DNA of 46,381 nucleotides from Planctomycetota bacterium (GTDB taxonomy: Bacteria; Planctomycetota; Planctomycetia; Planctomycetales; Planctomycetaceae), in the NCBI GenBank assembly GCA_017859815.1, contig JAFMMM010000008.1, positions 1 through 46,381 on the forward strand, given 5' to 3'. Position numbers and translations under genes: made by a program. Shown here piece by piece: positions 1 through 8,670 of the stretch. Every line of letters starts with the position of its first letter. The stretch's first letter is position 1. Below the pieces are notes generated by a model, which did no database searches, was not told the DNA's origin, and saw nothing but the letters and a program-made list of their open reading frames with translations.

Positions 1-2263
1 GGCCACCGGAACTGTCCAGTGCCGCATCAGGAGTCGTTCGAGCTGAAATCGCACGGATCCTCGAGGACTCCGCTGGCCCGCCCGGTTCTCCCGTAAAAAA
101 CACTTTCATTCCATTGCACGACAGTTCTCCGGAGAGATCGACTTCGTTATTCATCACGGCACGAACATTCCCACGGAATTCCGCCGTTGAACCAGCGAAT
201 TTCATCTGTTCATTCCAGTAGATGTCCAGAGGTGTGGCGCGGTTGAGCGATCTTCCGCTCAACCCCTTGCTGACGACAAAGCGAATTCTCCCCCCGCCGT
301 TGACTTCAGCCGTACGCTCACGATCTGCCCCCTGCTTGAAATCCTTCAATTCAATTCGCGGCCCGTCAATCCGAGCTGAATCACGAATCACTGCTGCCGG
401 ATCTCCAGTCAGGCTGATACGTTGGCCGCCACCAGCTGTCACTCGAGCATGCAGAATATTGGCTTCAGCGCTAAACTGCTGGTCATCGCCAGTCACATCG
501 TGCGTCACAACAACATTGCCACGCAGCCAAAGATCGTCCAGACGCTGCATCCCGTCGGAATTACGGAGCAGGCTCGCCTCGATCGTCTGACATTCAAACC
601 TTGTCTTCCCTCTGCCGCCACCTCCCATCGCCTCAGCCAAAGAACCGGCGCTCGAAGATGACCCACCGGACTCCGCCGGATCGCTGGCGACGGTGTCGCG
701 AAGATTCACGGCCAGAGTTTCGCTGATTCGGCCGCTCAGCATTGGAGACTCCAGACTGATATTTCCCGAAGCTTCCAGCTTTCGGGGAATACCACTGCCC
801 GGATTCCCGCCACCAGGCCGTCGCATGGTTGCCGGCTCGGCCAGCCGTTCTGTCTCCAGTTGAACTTCATCCGCCACGAGGTACAGACTCTGCTCCGGAA
901 GATCCAGCTCAGCCTGTCCACGCAGCGTGATTCGATCCTGAAGAGTTGTTCGCAACAGAGTTAAGGCGGTCTGCCAGCCAGCCCTCAAACCATCGCCGGC
1001 CGATCGCTGTGCGGTCTGCCCGAGGACCGGTTGTGGCACCATGCTGCCCGCTCCCAGACACTCAATAATTCGCGGCTGGCTGCGTTCATCGAGCGACACT
1101 GAAATGAAAGGGGCTGACAATCGTCGCCCCGGCAGATTCACATCCACCGGCAACGCCGCACTCGCTCCGGTTTCGGAACGTCCCTCAAGCTCCAGTACTC
1201 GATCATCCGGGTGATAACGCAGCTGAGTCATCTCAGCTGTCATCCGACGATCTGCCGATTCGTAACGGACTCGACGCCCCCCCGCTGTGATCGTGCTCAC
1301 TTCCACCTGCGTACTTTTCCGGTCCTGCGGAGCAGCCGAAATCTTTGGCTGCAGCTGCAAAGTCAACTGCGAACAAAACAACCGGTCCGAAGCCGTCGCC
1401 GAAACTGGACGCTCGACCACAATCTGATAATCCGGTCGCAGTTCGCGGTCAACAAATCCAAAAAACGTTGCTTCCCGAGTCGGAAAGAAATACTCAAAAC
1501 CGTTGGCAGCATTCACGCTCACCCGAATCGCTTCTGCCGGCTCGCGTTTGTTCTCAAAACTCAGGTCGCATCGAATCCTGCCAAGTAACCGCAGCCGGTG
1601 GACACTCTGAATGTCCGTCATATCCCTTGTCTCGCCACCCGAAAGCTCGATTTCTGCGCCGCCTTCCGCATATCCACTGTGAGACTCCCAGGCAAAACTC
1701 ACAGGCTCGCTGGTCCAGATACGCATTGAGTCTTCAGAAAGATGAAACGTATGGCCCTGAATACGCATGCCGGACGGACCGTCAATCCGCACTTCGCCGG
1801 AAAGAACGCCGCGCGTAATCCGACCAAACTGACCCTCTCCCAGGGAAAATCGAGTGGAGGCATCCAGTTGAGCAGCTTCCGCTGTCAACGTCACCGGGCG
1901 ATCATCTCCCGACCCTTCCCACAACATCGCCAGCGGCGAAACTTCTATCGATCGATTCTGATTCAACAACTGGTGATCACCAAAGAACAACAGCCGATCC
2001 CTGTCCCGGAAGCGTCCGTTGGCAGCCTGAACCCAGCTTGAACGAGGGAACCAGCGTTCTGCATTTTCACGGAACACCATGGAGCCGGGTGCGACGGTCG
2101 CCTCACTGTAACTTCGCTCAATCGTCGCTGAGCGCGGCACCGTCAGCAGATGGCGAGTCACCTGCGAATACACAAGATACAGCGCCGCCAGGCCGACCGT
2201 GGTCAGCACGCTTCGCTGGATTCTTGTCATCAAACCGGAGCCCATTGATTTTTCCGTTTTCAT
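1..2263 (-). CDS. Large OstA/LptA-LptC-like envelope protein (3' end off the window)
   Basis: I translated this frame by hand from an ATG at 2263 to base 1. It stays open for 754 codons, so the C-terminus lies outside the window. Residues about 15-35 form one N-terminal hydrophobic segment (VLTTVGLAALYLVYS), as in membrane-anchored LptC. The rest is rich in short beta-strand repeats of the OstA/LptA kind, for example LWLRGNVVVTHD, ISLTGDPAAVIRDSARIDG and FRGNVRAVMNNEVDLSG. It starts 33 bp after kdsD on the same strand. In Gram-negative bacteria lptC and lptA often follow kdsD, so a role in moving LPS across the periplasm is a reasonable inference. Both the length (over 750 residues, against roughly 190 for E. 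coli LptA or LptC) and the apparent joining of an LptC-like anchor to many OstA-like repeats are unusual. In-frame ATGs at 2245 and 2230 are alternative starts. A generic large beta-rich envelope protein cannot be excluded. Confidence 0.7.
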   Translation of the reverse strand, partial: MKTEKSMGSGLMTRIQRSVLTTVGLAALYLVYSQVTRHLLTVPRSATIERSYSEATVAPGSMVFRENAERWFPRSSWVQAANGRFRDRDRLLFFGDHQLLNQNRSIEVSPLAMLWEGSGDDRPVTLTAEAAQLDASTRFSLGEGQFGRITRGVLSGEVRIDGPSGMRIQGHTFHLSEDSMRIWTSEPVSFAWESHSGYAEGGAEIELSGGETRDMTDIQSVHRLRLLGRIRCDLSFENKREPAEAIRVSVNAANGFEYFFPTREATFFGFVDRELRPDYQIVVERPVSATASDRLFCSQLTLQLQPKISAAPQDRKSTQVEVSTITAGGRRVRYESADRRMTAEMTQLRYHPDDRVLELEGRSETGASAALPVDVNLPGRRLSAPFISVSLDERSQPRIIECLGAGSMVPQPVLGQTAQRSAGDGLRAGWQTALTLLRTTLQDRITLRGQAELDLPEQSLYLVADEVQLETERLAEPATMRRPGGGNPGSGIPRKLEASGNISLESPMLSGRISETLAVNLRDTVASDPAESGGSSSSAGSLAEAMGGGGRGKTRFECQTIEASLLRNSDGMQRLDDLWLRGNVVVTHDVTGDDQQFSAEANILHARVTAGGGQRISLTGDPAAVIRDSARIDGPRIELKDFKQGADRERTAEVNGGGRIRFVVSKGLSGRSLNRATPLDIYWNEQMKFAGSTAEFRGNVRAVMNNEVDLSGELSCNGMKVFFTGEPGGPAESSRIRAISARTTPDAALDSSGG

Positions 2264-2296
2264 CAGCCGTGGTGATTCTGATCAGGATCGAGCTGG

Positions 2297-3376
2297 TCAA
2301 GCTGCCCTGCAGGATCCCTGATCCCGATCTCCAGTTACGAAACCGCCGCACGCAGAGGCTTCCGCATGCTGCAGCACGTCAGTAATGTCAACCATGCCCA
2401 GTGGGATCCCCGCGGAATCCGTCACCGGCAGTTCGCTCAGCTTTCTGCTCGACATCACTTCAATAGCGTCCGACAAAAAAACCTCCGGTGACACCGTGAC
2501 TGGACTGCGAGTCATGACCTGACTAATGGCCTGGTCAATCTGATCGTCGCGATGATTCTCAAACAACCGCGCCAGATCACTGTCGGTAAACACTCCGCTC
2601 AGCCGGCCAGCCGAATTCACCAGCATGACCGCACCGGTGCGTCGCCCAGGACGTCCCAACTGAACCATGACCTCACGAACGGTGGATGTCTCCGAAGCAA
2701 TGCGAACCTCGTCTCCCCGCCGCATGACATCGGCAACCGCACGCAACTTCCGCCCGAGGCTTCCTGCGGGATGAAACACCGAAAAATCTGCAGCGGAGAA
2801 TCCTCGCAACTGACTGACAACAAGTGCCAGAGCATCGCCCATCGCCAGCATAGCCGTTGTTGAACACGATGGTGCCAGCCCCAGAACCCCGGCCTCCGCA
2901 TGCTTGCCGATTCGCAACAACACCGTGGCAGCACGCCCAAGAGAACTCTCTGACGAGGATGACATGGCAATCACCGGGACCCGCAGTGTGCGCAGAGTTG
3001 GCAACAGACTTGTCAGTTCCTCAGATTCTCCGCTGTTCGATAACGCCAGCACCACATCATCTGCCGAAACGCACCCCAAATCCCCGTGGAGTGCCTCGGT
3101 CGGATGCAGGAAATGAGAACGGGTTCCCGTGCTCGACAACGTTGCACTGATCTTTCTGGCGATTAAACCGGCTTTACCCACACCGGTCGTGATCACACTG
3201 CCGCGAATTTGCGACAACAACCGCACGCTGTCACAGAAGCAGGGATCCAGTTCTCCCGCCATGACGCGCAGTGTCTCTGCCTCCGCAAGGATGATTCTGC
3301 GCGCTTCCAGCAGCTGCTCTGTGTCGCTGGAAATGCCGGCTGAACGCGTCGAACGAGGTTCTGTTTGGGACATCAT
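2297..3376 (-). CDS. kdsD: Arabinose-5-phosphate isomerase (SIS + 2 CBS)
   Basis: This is a 359-residue KpsF/GutQ/KdsD family enzyme. It interconverts ribulose-5-phosphate and arabinose-5-phosphate, the first step towards Kdo for LPS. An N-terminal SIS sugar-phosphate domain (about residues 45-190) contains the TGVGKAG and LSNSGESEE motifs. The family signature FHPAGSLGRKL links it to two CBS domains (about 215-350: ADVMRRGDEV, SQVMTRSPVTV). The open frame extends 36 codons further upstream, but I placed the start at the ATG-ATG pair at 3376 because GAGGAAG lies just before it and the upstream stretch does not resemble the family. The OstA/LptA-like gene follows on the same strand after 33 bp, which suggests an envelope LPS operon. 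Confidence 0.93.
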   Translation of the reverse strand: MMSQTEPRSTRSAGISSDTEQLLEARRIILAEAETLRVMAGELDPCFCDSVRLLSQIRGSVITTGVGKAGLIARKISATLSSTGTRSHFLHPTEALHGDLGCVSADDVVLALSNSGESEELTSLLPTLRTLRVPVIAMSSSSESSLGRAATVLLRIGKHAEAGVLGLAPSCSTTAMLAMGDALALVVSQLRGFSAADFSVFHPAGSLGRKLRAVADVMRRGDEVRIASETSTVREVMVQLGRPGRRTGAVMLVNSAGRLSGVFTDSDLARLFENHRDDQIDQAISQVMTRSPVTVSPEVFLSDAIEVMSSRKLSELPVTDSAGIPLGMVDITDVLQHAEASACGGFVTGDRDQGSCRAA

Positions 3377-3588
3377 GTCTTCCTCGCGGCCATGGCATCC
3401 TGCCCGGGCCGGATTGCTGCACCCACTGAACCCGACCGCTACACAGCAGAGATGGGACCGAGGGGAGTGTTCCTGTGACGGCATCGTAACAGAGCGATCG
3501 CCGCACGGTCAACCTCACAAAGCCTGCAAGGAAACTCCGCAACCCCCTTGCATACAAGCATTTACGGAAGCCCCCAACACGCGAAAGA

Positions 3589-5715
3589 TCAGTCTTTCCC
3601 GGCCCACTTCAAAAGTGGCAGCAGGTTGGCAAAATCATCTGTCCACAGAATCTCATGACCACTCGCTGCAGGACGCTGATCCCGCTGTAGCAATGAATGC
3701 CTGAAAAATTCCGCGTTCGCAGTCATGATGGTCCACACGCTGCCCGGATCGGATAACTTCGACTGTCCCGACGAATCCAACTGCCTCGGCAGATTCTGAA
3801 GTGTTCGCGCTGACATTCCTGTCGTGCTCGCCAGTGTTTCCGTCACCGGCTGAAGATCAAAATGAATGTTCGAAATATGGAATGCCAGGACTCCGCCAGA
3901 CTTCAAATGGCGACGGTAAACCTGCATTGCCTCAGCAGTCAGCAGATGTACTGGAACGGAATCCCCGGAAAATGCATCCAGCACCAGCAGGTCAAACTGC
4001 TGAGGCTCTGAAAACTCCAGCAGCAGCCTCGCGTCGCCCGCTTCCACATTGACCGCCGCCTCACATCGTCGCAGAAAGCTGAAATGTTCTTCAGCAATGT
4101 CGATCACGTCGGAATTGATCTCGTAAAATGTCAGTTCATCCCCCCGTCTGCCGTAAGTTGCCAGCGTTCCTGTCCCCAGCCCAACCAAACCAATTCGTAG
4201 CCCTGCCCCGTCCTTGTCAGCGCGCTCACGCAACACACTCAAAGTCCGTCCCACGCCACTGTCATAGCCATAATAGGTGGCCGGTACTGACTGCATTCGG
4301 CGAAACTGCATCCCGTGTGTAATCCGCCCGTGTCTCAGAATCACTGCGTCTTCAGGCTCATACTCTTCGACCGTCAGGACGCCGTAAAAGTTTCGTCTGC
4401 TCTCGGTCGCACTCAACGTCATATCCACGGCTGACGCCGACATCGTAATCAGCACCACCAGCAGCAGAATTGCCGCCAGCAGAGAACCCGCCGGCGGACG
4501 AAACCCATCGCCCGTCCAGCGACGGGACTGAAACCAAACCGCCAGAGCAAGCAGTGCCACCGCCAGGAGGCCCAGATCATGTTCCCAGTATGCAGGAAAG
4601 AGCTGCGGTGCAATGATCGCCACACTCAGCCCGCCGGCTGCCCCCCCCGCAGAACTGAGCAGATAGAACACCGTCAATTGATCGGCCTCAGGTCGAAGCC
4701 GCGCCAGTTCGCCATGACACAGCATGAAAATTGCAAACATCCCCGCACTCCAGATCACCAACTGAACAGCCAGATGAAGCTGCGTGCCAAAGATCTGCAT
4801 CAGAGAAATTGCCAGAACCAGAATTGCGGTTACGGGGGCAATGAGGCCGCGGCGGTACCAGCGATCACTCTCAAAGCAAAGAATGAACGAAAGCAGATAT
4901 AACGCCAAAGGAACGACCCAGAAGAAGGGAACAACGGCCACGTCCTGACAGATCTGGTTGGTTTCCGCCAGCAGCATGACAGAGGCCAGACCGGACAGGA
5001 GAAACCATGCAACGCGACTTGTCGATACCGCAGTCGGATCCGGTTCCCCGCGCGATTCCATGGCATCCCGTCGCCCCCGGATCAGCAGCAGTACAACAAC
5101 GCTCAACAGACCGTAGATGACAAACATGATCATCCAGCCGCCGGCCTGTCTGCCAATCGGCAATAACGGCTCCACCAGCAGCGGATAACTGATCAAGGCC
5201 AGCAGAGATCCCGCGTTGCTTAACGCATAAAGTCGATGCACCGCCCGCTCCGGAAAACACAGGCTGTACCAGCGCAACAGGAGCGGGCTGGTTGTACTCA
5301 GCAGGAAATACGGCATACCCACTGTTCTCGCCAGCACCAGCAGAATGCGTCCGGTGGCCGCTTCGCCACTCACCGGCTTCCAACTCTCGTCAGGAAGAAT
5401 CTGCAGCGTACTGACCGCCAGCAGGATCAGCAGCAGATGAATCCATGGTTGCCATGCCTGTCGGATCCGGGTCGTCAGCAGATGCGAGTACAGATACCCG
5501 CCACAGAGCAAACACTGAAAAAACAGCATGCAGGTGGTCCATACGGATGGAGCACCGCCAAACCATGGCAACAAAACCCGACTGATCAACGGCTGAACCT
5601 GAAACAGCAGAAATGCTCCCAGAAATACCCCCGCCGCAATGACCCAGCCACCCTGAACCGGTGCACTGACCGCGTTCGGATGGTTGGTGAGACTGCTGTC
5701 GCTTTGTGTCGACAT
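3589..5715 (-). CDS. Fused multi-pass membrane / spermidine-synthase-like protein
   Basis: The product has 708 residues. The N-terminal half (about residues 20-430) is a polytopic membrane region with around ten to twelve hydrophobic segments. The C-terminal part (about 440-700) is a SAM-binding Rossmann fold like spermidine synthase: GLVGLGTGTLATYG is the glycine-rich loop, FYEINSDVIDIA the acidic loop that binds SAM ribose, and LLVLDAFSGDSVPVHLLT the segment around the catalytic Asp region. This 'fused MFS/spermidine synthase' layout is known in planctomycetes and other bacteria, usually without a proven substrate. Whether it makes a polyamine or methylates something is not shown by the sequence. 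It is transcribed leftwards towards kdsD, with a gap of about 210 bp. Confidence 0.85.
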   Translation of the reverse strand: MSTQSDSSLTNHPNAVSAPVQGGWVIAAGVFLGAFLLFQVQPLISRVLLPWFGGAPSVWTTCMLFFQCLLCGGYLYSHLLTTRIRQAWQPWIHLLLILLAVSTLQILPDESWKPVSGEAATGRILLVLARTVGMPYFLLSTTSPLLLRWYSLCFPERAVHRLYALSNAGSLLALISYPLLVEPLLPIGRQAGGWMIMFVIYGLLSVVVLLLIRGRRDAMESRGEPDPTAVSTSRVAWFLLSGLASVMLLAETNQICQDVAVVPFFWVVPLALYLLSFILCFESDRWYRRGLIAPVTAILVLAISLMQIFGTQLHLAVQLVIWSAGMFAIFMLCHGELARLRPEADQLTVFYLLSSAGGAAGGLSVAIIAPQLFPAYWEHDLGLLAVALLALAVWFQSRRWTGDGFRPPAGSLLAAILLLVVLITMSASAVDMTLSATESRRNFYGVLTVEEYEPEDAVILRHGRITHGMQFRRMQSVPATYYGYDSGVGRTLSVLRERADKDGAGLRIGLVGLGTGTLATYGRRGDELTFYEINSDVIDIAEEHFSFLRRCEAAVNVEAGDARLLLEFSEPQQFDLLVLDAFSGDSVPVHLLTAEAMQVYRRHLKSGGVLAFHISNIHFDLQPVTETLASTTGMSARTLQNLPRQLDSSGQSKLSDPGSVWTIMTANAEFFRHSLLQRDQRPAASGHEILWTDDFANLLPLLKWAGKD

Positions 5716-6224
5716 TCGTGACGCTTTCCCGATTGCACGGCCGCCTTCATTCGAGGGTAACCCGCTGCTTTTGGATGGCCGGGCAACGATTGTCTCACCC
5801 GGCCAGCCAATATGGACTCTGCAGGGCAGAATAATGGGTGGCGGCCTGATTCGAACATTGAGAAGCAGAAAAAACGAGTCTTCGAAATAATTCGCTCAAT
5901 CGGACGAATCAGGCTCCTCGCCAGTGAATTCATTGATCACACCCCCAATCCTGAATGCGAATTCTGCTCAATTTCGGCCGATTTGCCGACGACCATGGAA
6001 TAACTGTTGGCTTTTCGACTTCACCACGTCTTCATAACAACGAGAAGACTCTGTCCGCAGGAGGCAACACCGGGTCGGAACCCTCGCGGCAATCAGCCCG
6101 ACAACGCCGACAGGTGCAGAGCCCGTGATCACATCTGATCCGGGGGCACGGGTAAACTGTCCCCCTGCGTATCCCTGACTTCTTTCTGCCCACCAGCGGC
6201 GGTACAGCCCACTGAAGCTGCAGC
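5716..6224. other. Divergent intergenic region, about 510 bp
   Basis: This region separates the leftward spermidine-synthase-like gene from the rightward secreted-protein gene, so it should hold both promoters. I see no convincing gene. It contains an inverted repeat with 8-bp arms (TGGCCGGG at 5776-5783, CCCGGCCA at 5798-5805) about 60 bp upstream of the leftward start. A G-run/C-run stem (GGGGGCA at 6142-6148 against TGTCCCC at about 6158-6164, one G-T pair) lies about 60 bp upstream of the rightward start. Neither has a T-tract. No clear -35/-10 pair was recognised. Confidence 0.5.
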
Positions 6225-8657
6225 ATGATGTTTCCCTTTCGCCCAGGTCAGCGCCGCCGCACTCGACTGCGATCCCACGCAGGATATCCAGCACAGTTCG
6301 AGGTGCTGGAAATGCGGACCCTGCTCAGTGTCAGCACTGCAACGCTTACGCCCGCCCAGGACACAACCATCTATTCTGTTGTGGCAGGAGATCTGTCCAA
6401 CGGCGCCGGACAAAGCATCGTGGTAGGTGGAGCCGGGGGCGTTGCTGAGGCTCGCAGAGGTCTGGTTGCGTTCGACCTGAGCGATGCTCAAATACCGGTC
6501 GGGGCAACAATTCTTGATGCAGTTCTGACGATGAACATCGCCCAGGTCTTTGGGGGCACAACCAGCATCTCACTGCACCCTGTTACCACGGTGTGGAGCG
6601 AATCAGCGAGCGATGCTGACGGCGATGAATTTAACGGCACACAAGCTCTCACGCGTGATGCGACCTGGGCGTTTGGCCTCTACGGATCACTGCACTGGAA
6701 TAACGCGGGCGGTGATTTCAGCGCCCCTTCCGCCACCGCATCACCCGCCGGTAACGGCGTCATCGAATGGATCGGCGGAGCACTGGTTGACGATGTTCAG
6801 AACTGGCTTGATGATCCACAGCTGAATAACGGCTGGATGCTGATTGGCGAGGAACAGATCGCGTCCGCGCAGAGCTTTCACAGTCGTGATTCCCTCAACC
6901 CGGCACTGCAGCCTCACCTCGAAATCACCTGGGAGGACCCCTGGACACCATCCGTTGTCGAAGGTCGAAAATGGCACGACATCAACGCCGATGGAATCCA
7001 TCAACAGCAGCAGGCTTCAAATCTGCAGCTCACATTCGCCGGCGGACGCAACTACTACAATAGCTTTGGTGGTGGGGAGTACTGGTATTGGTCACAGTCC
7101 GGTTCAGCCTGGTTCTTTCTGACACCCGATGGCAACCTCTCACAGTGGGACCAATCCCCTCGTACGCTCAGTGGACCTGTGATCGCCCAGCCAGGCCCCA
7201 GAGCCTGGAATAACCCCACCGCTCTGATCGCAAGCAGCGAATCTGTCCAGGCCGAACCGGGGCTCAATGGATTCACTTTTCAATTGATCGATGAATCCGG
7301 ACAGATTGTTGCTGAGACGCAGTCCAGAGACATTGACCTGAATGGAGACGGTCAGATTCAGCCTGATACTGAACGAGGCTGGTATCGATTCGAAAATGTC
7401 GCGCCCGGCGAGTATCGAGTCCGCGAACAACTCACGAATGGCTGGACACAGAGCGCTGGTCGCATGTCGCCTCTGGCCGAAAACGCCTGGCTGATCAGCC
7501 AAAGTCTGGAACTGGAATTCACCGGCAATCTCCACCAGAACTTTGGAGGCCTGGGTGAAAAATGGCTTTGGGGAAGTGCCGGCTGGCACTTCGTGACGCC
7601 GGACGGCACGGTCAGCCGCTGGGACGAACAGGCTGTCACCTCGCAACGCGGCCTGCAGGGAACAGTGGTCGCAGGGTTGACGAACGAGTATTTTCGCGAC
7701 CCGTCACTCCTGTACGCAGCCCGGCAGCCCAGGTTTCTTGTCACTTCGGGCTCCGTCACCGGCGGACTGAATTTCGGAAACTATCGCGAAATCGAGGTGG
7801 CCGGACGGATCTGGAACGAACGGGATCCAAACGGAATCCGCAACAACGACGCGATGCCGGAAGCACAACTGGTTGCTGTGCCGACAGGTGTCCCTGATCA
7901 ACTGCAGACTGCAACCTGGTACGGCATCCCCGCAAATAACACCCAGCAGCTGTACTGCATCACCGCACTGGGCGAAGTGTTTTTCTGGTCACAGGCAACC
8001 GGCGCTGTCCTGCACACGCGCATTTCTGAGGCGGCCATGGGGGACCCGCAGGTCATTAGCAACTTTGCATTTGCGGAAGAACAGTGGCTCAATGAAATAC
8101 CATTGGAGTTGCTGGATTCCGACGGCCATGTCGTTGCCAGAACCGTCAGTCAAAACCGTGATATCAACGGTGACGGCAACATTGATCCGTCCACCGAATC
8201 CGGATGGTACGCTTTTGCTGGCCTGCTGCCTGGAAACTACTCGCTGCGTCAGGTCACATCAAACGGAGTCATTGAGGTTTCCCAGACAACTCCGGCCGAA
8301 AGTCGCCAGCTCATGGAGTTCTCGCAACAACACGGCTTCAGGCTGACAAACCGCGATCATTTTAACTTTGGTGGACTCAACGAACGCTGGCTCCGCGATC
8401 GTTTCAATCAATGGTACTTTATCACGCCTGACGGTCGCATTCGTCTTTGGGATCGAGTCAGCGGTGGTGCCCTCGGTGATGTCACCGGTACTGAAATTGG
8501 CCAGGTTGCCTCTGCTGTTTTCGTCAATCTTAACCTGCTGGTTGCTCCGCAGAACCCCCTGTATCAGCTCGCGGAATCCGATTCACTGAACCTGAACCTC
8601 GGGCAGAGTCGAATCCTTGATACTGTGTTCGCGGAACTCGCCTCCGACCTCACCTGA
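6225..8657 (+). CDS. Modular secreted protein: DNRLRE-like domain, split SdrD-B-like domains, aromatic repeat modules
   Basis: The product has 810 residues. The N-terminus (RRTRLRS...FEVLEMRTLLS, residues about 10-35) is a close variant of the planctomycete 'LExRxLLS' leader seen on exported giant proteins, with Met where Pro is usual. Residues about 40-236 match a DNRLRE-type domain (AQDTTIYS, GLVAFDLSD, DDVQNWLDDP, GWMLIGEE). Two SdrD-B-like domains follow, starting GRKWHDINADGI (about 247) and GRIWNERDPNGI (about 527), each ending in NVAPGEYRVRE or LLPGNYSLRQV. EF-hand-like Asp loops occur within them (DIDLNGDGQIQPD, DINGDGNIDPS). Four aromatic modules are interleaved: YWYWSQSGSAWFFLTPDG (about 286-303), KWLWGSAGWHFVTPDG (446-461), LYCITALGEVFFWSQ (576-590) and RWLRDRFNQWYFITPDG (721-737). 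The likely location is outside the cell or on its surface. No enzymatic motif was seen. Confidence 0.8.
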   Translation: MMFPFRPGQRRRTRLRSHAGYPAQFEVLEMRTLLSVSTATLTPAQDTTIYSVVAGDLSNGAGQSIVVGGAGGVAEARRGLVAFDLSDAQIPVGATILDAVLTMNIAQVFGGTTSISLHPVTTVWSESASDADGDEFNGTQALTRDATWAFGLYGSLHWNNAGGDFSAPSATASPAGNGVIEWIGGALVDDVQNWLDDPQLNNGWMLIGEEQIASAQSFHSRDSLNPALQPHLEITWEDPWTPSVVEGRKWHDINADGIHQQQQASNLQLTFAGGRNYYNSFGGGEYWYWSQSGSAWFFLTPDGNLSQWDQSPRTLSGPVIAQPGPRAWNNPTALIASSESVQAEPGLNGFTFQLIDESGQIVAETQSRDIDLNGDGQIQPDTERGWYRFENVAPGEYRVREQLTNGWTQSAGRMSPLAENAWLISQSLELEFTGNLHQNFGGLGEKWLWGSAGWHFVTPDGTVSRWDEQAVTSQRGLQGTVVAGLTNEYFRDPSLLYAARQPRFLVTSGSVTGGLNFGNYREIEVAGRIWNERDPNGIRNNDAMPEAQLVAVPTGVPDQLQTATWYGIPANNTQQLYCITALGEVFFWSQATGAVLHTRISEAAMGDPQVISNFAFAEEQWLNEIPLELLDSDGHVVARTVSQNRDINGDGNIDPSTESGWYAFAGLLPGNYSLRQVTSNGVIEVSQTTPAESRQLMEFSQQHGFRLTNRDHFNFGGLNERWLRDRFNQWYFITPDGRIRLWDRVSGGALGDVTGTEIGQVASAVFVNLNLLVAPQNPLYQLAESDSLNLNLGQSRILDTVFAELASDLT

Positions 8658-8670
8658 GCACTTCAGGGTG
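8651..8670. terminator. Possible bidirectional terminator hairpin between convergent genes
   Basis: Two convergent genes end only 5 bp apart here. CACCTGA (8651-8657) pairs with TCAGGGTG (8663-8670), with one bulged G and a five-base loop. Both stop codons sit in the stem arms. There is no T-tract on either side, so termination is inferred from position only. Confidence 0.3.

Noticed and set aside
5848-5857. tRNA-like T-arm motif (GATTCGAAC) in the intergenic region
   Set aside because: No acceptor stem, D-arm or anticodon arm could be built around it.
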